Source: Bisporella sp. PMI_857
Taxonomy: Eukaryota; Ascomycota; Leotiomycetes; Helotiales; Helotiaceae
Assembly (NCBI GenBank): GCA_021307315.1
Contig: JAJSPD010000184.1
Span: 1 to 31,519 of the forward strand
DNA length: 31,519 bases
Direction of reading: 5' to 3'
Positions 17,706-25,694 of the stretch are shown here, in pieces. Position 1 is the first letter of the stretch; every line of letters starts with the position of its first letter. The notes beneath the pieces are model-generated. The model had not been told where the DNA came from. It searched no databases and worked only from the letters and a program-made list of their open reading frames with translations. A program made the translations under genes and the position numbers.

Positions 17706-20406
17706 TTAGTCTATAATTTCAAAGTTATTTTCCTCTAATTCTTCTTCTTCTTTTTCTTCTTCTTTATTTTCTTTATTAATATAAAAACCCCAGCTCTTTA
17801 AAGCTATTATATACTCAAAAGTATCTTTATTAAGCCTATTTCGGTCTTTATTAATAATTCTAGCTCCTTGACTAAAAAATCTCTCTAAAAAAGCTGAAGT
17901 CGCCGATATTTGTAAATAAGTTCGTGCTAATAAAAATAATACCGGGTATTTATCTTTATTATTAAGCCAAAATACTAAAAGCTTTACCTAAAAAGTATTA
18001 GTAAAATATAATTATATATAAATAATATATTACTTACTTGTTTACTTGCTCTTTTTTCTTTAAAATAAAAGTCTAATTCCTCTAATTCCTCTTCTTCGTC
18101 TTCGATATATATATCTAAATCGTCGTTATCGTCGTCGATATTATTTAAAGCTAAGTTTTCAGCTTGATTTATAAGTAGCTGTATAGCTAAATAGTCTTGC
18201 TTATAACTATTAAAAATTAGTATAATTAATAATATTAAAAAATATAATTAATAACTTACACTTAATACTCTTCGTATAACCGATTATAAATATCTGTAGT
18301 TTGACTTCTTGTAAAGCCTATAACTTCTAAACCTTCTCTTTTAATTCTAGAGTCTAAAATTAAAAAAAAGTATAAAGCTTTATTATTCGACGAAATTCCT
18401 TGTTTAAAAAGTATTTTCGTAATTTAGCTATTCCTTTATTAATAGCTTCAGTAAAACTCGCGTCCTAGTTTATTATTAGTATTAAATTTATAATAAATAT
18501 TAAAGCTAATACTTACATTTAATTAAGCTTGAACATTCTCTAATTAAGTATATATTTTATATATTTCAGGAATTAAATAATATATAGTCGAGTATTTTTC
18601 GGCTTGTAATTTAGTAGTCGCTTTAACGAAAATCGAGAATATCTTAAAACAATTTCGAAAATATAATATATCGTTATCTTTTAATAGTAAAAAATTCTTA
18701 TTTTTCTTAAATAGCTCAAAATTACTTAAGCTAATAACCGACTTAATAGCCGGCAAATATTAAGAAATTCTTTAAGCATATTATAAGTAAAAACCACGAG
18801 TCTTTTAGTCTAAACGTAGTTAATATATTATTAATAAGAATATTATATATTAAATTTAAAACTTACCTAATTGAAGCATTTTAAAGCTTTCTATTTCTAA
18901 AGCGTCGATTTGCCTTTTTAATAGTCGCCTATTCTCTTGCGAATACTTAATTCCGATAATTATTTTACGGATCTTTTTCCACAAGCTAAAAAAGTACCTA
19001 TTAATAGTTAGTTATAAGTATTATATTATAAGTAAATTAATAAACAAAACTTACTATTATTAATCTCTTGTATATTAACTTCTTCGTTCTCAATATTAAA
19101 AATTTCTCGATTATCAAAGTCGTTATAAGCGTCTTTAATAAAAGTTTTTAATATATCTTGAACTATAATATTCAATACGTGCGCTAAACACGGTATATTT
19201 CCGGTAAATTTAATACCTTCTGCTAAATAATGCCTTTTAAAAGCACTAATAAAAGTATCGTTCGAGCTTGCGTTATCTCTAGTTATACTATTTAATATTA
19301 GTAAAATATAATATATATAAATTAAATTAAATGAATAAATAACGTACCTAGTAATATTATACTCGATGTTATACTCTTTTAAAGTCTCTAATAAAACTTT
19401 ATTTAAATATAAGCCAAAGTGTTTATCTTTCAAATCGTTCATAGCTAATAAATAAGATTTAAGTTCGAAATCCGTATTTATAAAGTAACTATTTAAAAGT
19501 TAGTTAATAATCCTAATACTTAAAAATATAACTTACATAGTAATACCAAAATAAAAGTCTTAATTAATAGCAGTCCACCCGTCTAAAGTAATAAAAAAGC
19601 TACCGTTTGACTTAATGTTATTATTAAGCTCTTCTTAAATAAAAAACTTCTTTTCTTTATAAAAAGAAATTAAATCATCTTTAAAAGCTTTATAATATAA
19701 ACAGGTACGTCTCTATATATCGTTAGTAAATAATAATAGTATTTATATAATTCGACTTACTTTAATAAATATAAAAGTAGCTCTTTAAACGAAAAGAAGT
19801 AATCGATCGAAAAATAGATTATTAAATATAATATACTTTAAAAGTAACTTTTTAAAATTATTATATTAAACTTTTCTTTTTCAAGTAATTTAAGTCGTTT
19901 ATTAGCTCTTTGTTTAGCGAATATATCGGTAATAGTACTAGTAATACTTTCTTGAAAAGATTCAGTTGCAAAAAAATCGTCTAGTTTTAATATTAAAGCA
20001 ATTATAATATATATAATAAATTATTACGTACCTTCATCGAAATCATTTAAAACTCGAGTTATATTAAACGATTTATGTATAAACTTATAATAAGTTATAT
20101 AATTTGAAGTTGAATTATAAACTCTTTGCTTTTTAAAAACTTTTCTATTAATAATAATTAGTATTACTTTAAAATATATATAAAAGTAATTACTTACTTG
20201 CAACTAGGATAAAAGCATTTAATTGTAACAGTTCGGTAATTTTCCGGCTTTTCGGGATCGCTATTAGAAAAGTCTAAAGTCTTAGAAAATAACTTTTTTT
20301 TAAATATAAAAGGTTGATTTTCAATAAGCTCTAGTTCGAAGTTAAGGCTATTTTGAGCTATATTTAGCTTACTAATAGTATTAGCTTGCTTTTGAGAAGT
20401 CGACAT
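17706..20406 (-). pseudogene. hAT transposase of element B, multi-exon, probably inactive
   Basis: ATG at 20406 (MSTSQKQANTISKL) and stop at 17706-17708. Blocks in order: BED-like finger with CFYPSC just before an intron donor (the second His pair reads YYKFIH, so the first His has become Tyr); SITRDNASSNDT followed by GNIPCLAHVLNIIVQDIL (about 19100-19290); FVKATTKLQAEKYST (about 18580-18640); and C-terminal ISATSAFLERFFSQG...RNRLNKDTFEYI (17810-17930). Intron positions match those of hAT A where both can be read, for example directly before the ITRDNASSND block and directly after the CxxxxC motif. A TAA interrupts the frame near 18262 (after NRLYEEY) and the usual Ser of SAPSERFFS is changed, so the copy is probably non-functional unless splicing differs. 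Proteins of A and B are clearly related but far from identical. Confidence 0.75.
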
Positions 20407-20445
20407 AGTAAATATATATAAAAATATGTAACAGTTAAAAAAGTT

Positions 20446-20669
20446 GTAATAGTAGTAGTAGTAATAGTAGTAGTAGTAATAGTAGTAGTAGTAATAGTAG
20501 TAGTAGTAATAGTAGTAGTAGTAATAGTAGTAGTAGTAATAGTAGTAGTAGTAATAGTAGTAGTAATAGTAGTAGTAGTAATAGTAGTAGTAGTAATAGT
20601 AGTAGTAGTAATAGTAGTAGTAGTAATAGTAGTAGTAGTAATAGTAGTAGTAGTAATAGTAGTAGTAAT
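20446..20669. repeat. 15-bp-period microsatellite, TAA(TAG)4
   Basis: About 15 units of TAATAGTAGTAGTAG, with at least one shortened unit having three TAGs, lie about 40 bp upstream of the hAT B transposase ATG. Very regular, so recently expanded. The higher-order unit (TAA plus four TAG) shows the array grew by block duplication and not only by single-triplet slippage. Confidence 0.95.
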
Positions 20670-21082
20670 TAAGTTAATAATATTAAAGAAAAGAAACCTT
20701 CTTTTAAAGTATTTACGTTGTTTATATATATAGCTTAAACTTAGTTTACTAGAAGATTCTAAGCTAATTATTAATATAAAAGCTAAAATAGTCTAGAATA
20801 TTATATTAATAAGCTTCAATTATCGATTTGTAAGTCGAGGAATAAATAGATTATTGTAGAATCTAGTAGAATATGGTTAATATTACCAATAATTTATAAT
20901 ATAATTAATAATGTATATTAATAATATAGCTTATTAATTATCATATTACTAATATATATTAGTAATATACTACTAATATTAACTAATAACTAAAGATCTA
21001 ATAATAAATAATTCTTACTATTATTACGGTTTCTATCGGGATTTATCGGTTATCTACGGTATTGCTATTAAGTCCGATAAGT

Positions 21083-21200
21083 CCGAATTAATCAATTTAA
21101 TCATGATTAAATTAAATTATACTTGATTTGATTTGATTAAGTTTTAAAAACACTTGATTTGATTTGATTAAGTGCTTCTAATCAAATCAAATCAAATCAT
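21083..21200. repeat. subterminal TTGATTTGATT repeats, right end of hAT B
   Basis: Three clusters of TTGATTTGATT or its complement (about 21121-21137, 21157-21172, 21178-21199) directly inside the right terminus. Confidence 0.7.
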
Positions 21201-21211
21201 TTCTCACGCTG

Positions 21212-21219
21212 ATCGTTCT
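21212..21219. repeat. 8-bp target site duplication, right copy (ATCGTTCT)
   Basis: Identical to 17414-17421; marks the right edge of hAT B. Confidence 0.9.
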
Positions 21220-21397
21220 AAGCCTCGATTAAAGCTTTTTTTCTAGTGTCTTAAGTGCCTTCTCGCCTGTGCCCATAGTCGTGATCTCAGGGTAATTTTT
21301 TTTTTAAGACAAGAGATTTGAGGTGTTACGAAGTATATAATGATATTCTAGGTATTATTACATTTTGCGAGTGGTCAGGAGCTTGATCAAGCTACCC

Positions 21398-21446
21398 CTG
21401 CCAGCGCCAGTGCCAGTGCCAGTGCAGGGGCCAGTGCCAGTGAACC
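21398..21446. repeat. GCCAGT hexamer array
   Basis: Several near-perfect GCCAGT/GCCAGC units (CTGCCAGCGCCAGTGCCAGT and following) ending in the octamer AGTGAACC, which is the left target duplication of the adjacent MITE. Confidence 0.75.
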
Positions 21447-21698
21447 GGCGAGTGATACACGACCTCCCCCCCATGTCTTTCTTCAACTTCCAACTTCAAC
21501 TTCGGCTTTTTGTTAAAATATATCCTAATATGGGGGGTCAGACACCCCCCAAACCCCCCGAAACTAACCCTAACCATTGACTTTATTTACTTAGCAGTTG
21601 AAATTGTAGCTTTTTTTAAAAAAGAATCACATGACAATTTTCAAAATCACGAGAAAACCGGAGAAAAAGACAAGGGGGGAGGTCGTGTATCACTCGCC
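21447..21698. mobile_element. 252-bp MITE with 25-bp perfect TIRs and 8-bp TSD
   Basis: The left arm 21447-21471 begins GGCGAGTGATACACGACC and ends in a C run. The right arm 21674-21698 is its exact reverse complement over 25 bp. The octamer AGTGAACC stands directly outside both ends (21439-21446 and 21699-21706). Non-coding interior with a hairpin TGGGGGGT-CAGAC-ACCCCCCA (about 21533-21551) and C-tracts. The 8-bp duplication points to hAT-type mobilisation, although the end GGCGAGTG is not the CAG-type end of hAT A or B. A longer shared string (GCCAGTGAACC) leaves 1-3 bp of ambiguity in the exact TSD. Confidence 0.8.
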
Positions 21699-21778
21699 AG
21701 TGAACCAGTACAGCCAGGCAACCACCCCTGTCAACAGATATTATAAGGCTGGCTCCTTGTAGCCCGACGCTGAGGCTT

Positions 21779-21785
21779 ATAAGTA
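21779..21785 (+). promoter_or_regulatory. candidate TATA box of the HET gene
   Basis: TATAAGT about 50 bp before ATG 21830, with a second TATAAGG near 21742. Position suits a fungal core promoter; not more than a candidate. Confidence 0.35.
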
Positions 21786-21829
21786 GAAGCGCTGCTGGCC
21801 GTCAAGACTCAAGCCCAACTAACATTACA

Positions 21830-23921
21830 ATGGCGCTTTGCTCCCTCTGCCGCGGCGTCCCTTTTGATCGTATCCCTCCGCTGCCCAGATTCTTGAAGGA
21901 AACGGGGTGGTTACGGTTAGGTCCCGGTCTATGCTTCCTCGAGCCCCAGACGTACGGCTTTACCCGACCAGATGAGTTTGGATGGCGATACCATCCAGAC
22001 CTCGATTCACTTAAGAACTCGGCTCCGACGTGCGTGCTCTGCTCCCTCGTCCATCGTGAAGTACAAGGCTTCATCCATAATGTCCACCATGGGGAACGCG
22101 TTGGGTCGAATGCGCTCCACTACAAGAGTGATAAACCTAAACGGTACTCCTTTCAAATAACCGGTCGAGCTGATGAGGAGGGGTTCGTGATATGGACCGA
22201 CGATGGTCCAAATGATCGAATCTGGTATGTTGCCGTCTTTGGCTACGGCGTTGATGAAGGTAAGGCGCAATAAACAACCACCCGAACCTGCATCCGGGCG
22301 AAGGAAATAGATTATATGCATGTCGTTTCTCACATGGAAAGTGTCTATAGATCCTCTAGCCCAGATCTTTAGAGGTCGGGTGGTTGAATCAGATGCCTCC
22401 TTGGCGAAATGCGCCGTGGATTGGGTCACCAACTGCAATCATCACCACAATTGCGCTCCAGAGTCCTCCAGCACGGCATTTCCAACGCGGCTCTTAGACA
22501 TCGGCGATTCTCCTTCGAGCCTGATAAAACTTCGAGAGACCAAAGGTGGCCATGGTTCCTACACGACTCTCAGCTATGTCTGGGGCAAAACGCCGCAGTT
22601 AACCACTACGACCGCCAACTATAATGCTCACCTGGAAGGACTCTCGCTTCACGCCTTCCCCAAGACGATGCAAGACGCCTTCGCCGTCACCCGCAGAATG
22701 GGCGTACGATATATATGGATCGATGCTTTATGCATCATCCAAGACAATACGTTGGATTGGCAACAGGAGGCCGCCAAAATGGGTCACGTGTATGCCAATT
22801 CGTACCTAACCATCTCAGCGGCTGGTGCAGCTGATAATTCCGACGGGTGTTTTATCCCTAGGCCAATACGGAATTGCGCTACCTTTCACTATACAACTTG
22901 GGACAACATAAACGGCAAACTCAACGTCTTCCCTGTGCCAATAGAGAATGAAACGGGCCGGATGAGCATCCAATCTATGCCGGAGGAACCGATCAGTAAT
23001 CGAGGATGGTGTCTACAGGAGCGAGCCTTAAGCCGTCGTACGTTGTTCTACGCCAAGTCTCAAATGTATTTCGAATGCAAGGAGGAGTTCTCGAGCGAGG
23101 ATGGTATGCGCATACAAGGCCGTTTTCTCCCCATAGATCAGTCTTCCAAGCCAATCTCTTGGACCAACATCCGGACGATGCGAGACGCATGGGATGAGGT
23201 GGTAGAGGACTACAGCCGACGGAAGTTGACTAAGATCACCGACAAGCTACCCGCGTTGTCTGGTCTCGCCGAGAGATTCGCACAGATACTCCACGACAAA
23301 TACCTGGCCGGGCTTTGGCAGAACACATTGTTCGGAGACCTTCTTTGGAATGGAAGTTACAGTACTCCCTGGCCTCCCGAAACTTATATCTCCCCGTCCT
23401 GGTCGTGGGCGGCTGTTGACACCTGTCAAAGAACCTTTGAGCGCTATCGGCAATTAGACCCGTCAGAATTCACGCCACTCGCTCTTATAATCTCCGCCAG
23501 TGTCCATACTGCGGGAGCTAATCCATACGGCGAGGTGGACGGCGGCAAAATAGTGATTCAAGCACCGCTTGTGCCGGTCAAAGTCGTTAAGGATTTACAG
23601 GGTGACCCCGAAGGAGTAAGGGAGAGGCACGGGTATTTTGGCTTCACCGCGGCACAACCTGGCGGGCATTTGCACTACGGTGTTTTGGATTATCAAATCA
23701 ACTACGACACACTCGGGGGCCTCCCAGTATTCGCACTCGTCATGGGGAGAGACAATATTGTTGGTGAGTACCCAGGCCTGCTTGTCATCCCAGATATTCT
23801 GGGCGGACATTATTCCTCTGGTGGTTATCGTCGTATTGGCTTCATCAAACTCAACAATACCGCTTTTGCAGTCCCTAGTCCGTGGTGGGGTCGTGCATAT
23901 CCTATAGTCACATTGATGTAA
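21830..23921 (+). CDS. HET-domain (heterokaryon incompatibility) protein, two exons
   Basis: Exon 1 21830-22259, intron 22260-22350 (GTAAGG...GTCTATAG), exon 2 22351-23921; 666 aa, normal for the family. The start context is ACAATGGC. The N-terminus has paired Cys motifs (CSLCRGVPF near residue 4; TCVLCSLVHREV near 65). The HET domain begins at about residue 227 with YTTLSYVWGKTPQL, then FPKTMQDAFAVTRRMGVRYI, WIDALCIIQDN, DWQQEAAKMGHVYANSYLTI and SAAGAADNSDGCF, and closes with NRGWCLQERALSRRTLFY. The C-terminal third is divergent with no recognised partner domain. HET proteins trigger cell death after fusion of incompatible hyphae or act in other non-self responses, usually together with a partner; no NLR or ankyrin partner is adjacent here. 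The frame is intact, so the gene may be functional. The intron lies between the N-terminal module and the HET domain. The MITE ends 131 bp upstream of the start, inside the likely promoter. Confidence 0.93.
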
Positions 23922-24246
23922 ATCTCTATTCGATGGTAATTAGATAGTTACCCTTCACTTATGCATATATGAATATGTAAAGAACTCGGTGGCGGCTCGT
24001 ACTGTACTTTCCCGCGGCGGTAAGTATTATTATTCTTCACCATGATATCCTCTGGGGCGTAGCCTGATCGGAGAAGGTAACAGAATTAATGCTAAGGTCG
24101 CCCGGAACGTTGCCAAAAACACATCATGTGCATACTCGGCTTTCGTGTGCTCCGATGCAGAAGGTTCGTGGGGAATGAGTAAAATCATCTCTACTCCCAC
24201 GCCATATTTTTTTGTACTATAAATACACTTCTAACTAATATAATAA
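23922..24246. other. intergenic, nothing recognised
   Basis: 3' flank of the HET gene. I looked here for the missing second half of the GATA finger (LCNACG motif) on the minus strand and did not find it. Confidence 0.5.
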
Positions 24247-24900
24247 TTATATCGTATTAACTTGGTTTCGCCATTCGGGTGAGTCCAGAATACCTGGTGT
24301 CAAGTTTAGATTTATTTTATCAGCCTCCAGATTCAGGCAGTGAGCCATACCGCAGTCTGTGCAGACACACTCTTTAGGGAGCTTTATCTTCTTCTTTGTG
24401 CGTGAGCTCTTCGATTCTCTCCTGACTGGTAACGTAATACCAACGTTTTCCCTTACTAGGGCTGGGCTTCTATTACCGGTGCTAATTCCATGGCCACGCT
24501 AAGCAGCTCGATCATCTCAACATAGGTCACGTCGCCGTAACAAGCCACCTTGCTACTGATTGAATCAGGACGATAACTAGCGGTCTCATCTTCCCCGTCA
24601 TGTCCGGCCGTTTCGATTGACAACGGCTTTGTAGGAAACGACATTGCTTTGGCGGTAGGACTCAGTAGATGGGCGGGGGTGTCATAGCCGTTGAGATTCC
24701 TCCTAATGCATTAGGTTCTTCATGAGATATATCGGCACGCCGATTTTGTTTCCTTGCCACCTCCTTTGTTTTTCTTCCGCCTCTTCCGTCTCCTCCCTCT
24801 TTAAATCGTGTATGCGATTCGCCAATCGCTCATGCTCGATCTTTTGCTCCGGAAAGGAATCGAGTAATGTAGCGTTCTTGCTTGAGTAAGGGCGGGCTAA
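24247..24900 (-). pseudogene. WC-2-like GATA zinc-finger gene remnant
   Basis: Reading down the minus strand: a charged helix at about 24855-24710 (EHERLANRIHDLKREETEEA, then EEKQRRWQGNK), then TAG; a second frame from ATG 24644 (GDVTYVEMIELLSVAMELAP) to TAG 24456; then a third frame with a basic stretch (SSRTKKKIKLPKECVCTDCG). An intron 24294-24350 (GTATGG, branch CTAAAC, CACCAG) joins CVCTDCG to ILDSPEWRNQ. The motif CxxCG-x-LDSPEWR is the first half of the GATA finger of the WC-2 blue-light regulator class (TDCGTLDSPEWRKGP). The frame then ends at TAA 24247, and the second Cys pair (LCNACG) is missing, so no zinc site can form. Two frame changes plus the truncation make it a pseudogene. 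The zinc-finger assignment is strong; the link to the upstream coiled segment is likely from order and spacing. Confidence 0.6.
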
Positions 24901-25190
24901 GATATGGTATCATTCACAGATCCCCACGGCACCGTTTGGCCCGTAATCCGCAGTATTAGACGTATTAGCTGCAATGACTCCGTGGGACACGCTATAATTG
25001 AGACTACAGTAAAACCTGGCTATAATCATACCCGTACATAAGCATACACTGATAAGAACCAAGCCCTCTTGGCCGTACATGCACAATTCAACAGTCAATT
25101 GGCTTACCTTGCTTCCATACAATCCGGAAGAGGAAATGGGATAATAGAGTTATCCTCTTAGAAGATATACATCCTCACTAGTATATTTTC
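24901..25190. other. intergenic, no clear gene
   Basis: A minus-strand frame (25122-24910) carries no recognisable domain. It might be an older upstream part of the WC-2-like remnant, but I see no PAS signature. Confidence 0.35.
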
Positions 25191-25194
25191 AGGC

Positions 25195-25643
25195 CAGTTT
25201 CACGTACCTTTCCTCAGCCTACATTACCAATCTTAAACCCCGTACAAATAAGAGGCAAAGGTCGACCAAAGGATGCTTTAGGGAATACTTCACGTATATC
25301 ATAGTCTAATACACAGCGGGACTCTTCTGCCTGGGAGCTCCCTTCAAGTTCTGCTCCAGCTGTCCTAAATCACACCCCTATATCATTAGCTCAGTATTCT
25401 ACAGTACACTCTAAGCTGTCTTCTACCTCTATAGCGATGGCAAGACTTGCCTCTGGACATCAGGATTTGTATGAACTAGGTACTCGGCGGGAAAGGGTAT
25501 ATATGGGAATGTCATCAATCCATCAGACGGATCCTACTATAGATGCTACTACACAAGTTGGAAAAGCAGTTGAAAATATACAATTAACGGTATTGAAGTC
25601 GATTTACAAGACCCACGGGATACGGACTTTGAATTGGATATAG
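25195..25643 (+). pseudogene. C-terminal remnant, probably of a Mutator-like (MULE) transposase
   Basis: One reading frame runs through PQPTLPILNPVQIRGKGRPK, DALGN, a TAG at about 25300, then NTQRDSSAWELPSSSAPAVL, and on to TAA/TAG at about 25643 via MARLASGHQDLYELGTRRER. The AT-hook-like RGKGRPK followed by a T(R)RxxSxxELPSSSAPA segment is, from my recollection of fungal MULE transposases, the typical tail after the SWIM zinc finger. No catalytic DDE part or SWIM finger is visible upstream, and no terminal repeats were found. Identification is tentative. Confidence 0.4.
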
Positions 25644-25692
25644 ACTAGTAATCTGGAATAGCTTCATGTGAATGTATAAACTTTGATAAATG

Positions 25693-25694
25693 TA
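25693..25694. repeat. TA target duplication, left, of the pogo element
   Basis: TA directly before ACCGAGATCCC; matched by TA at 27891-27892 after the right terminus. Confidence 0.8.

Larger units (their letters stand above)
17422..21211 (-). mobile_element. complete hAT-type transposon B (3790 bp) with TIRs and 8-bp TSD
   Basis: The left terminus reads CAGCGTAAGAAA and the right terminus, inverted, CAGCGTGAGAAA (11 of 12 identical). Both are flanked by the exact octamer ATCGTTCT. The transposase gene is on the minus strand (20406-17706) with many short introns. Subterminal TTGATTTGATT repeats lie at both ends (17452-17555 and 21083-21200). The 0.8-kb region between the right end and the start codon carries a 15-bp-period repeat (20446-20669). 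The element lies in opposite orientation to hAT A. Boundaries are fixed to the base by TIR plus TSD. Confidence 0.95.

Noticed and set aside
20446..20669. Regular repeat array considered as CRISPR
   Set aside because: Pure triplet-derived tandem repeat without unique spacers, in a eukaryotic transposon.
21566..21576. CTAACCCTAACC as a telomere or chromosome end
   Set aside because: Only two units, inside a MITE, with genes on both sides.
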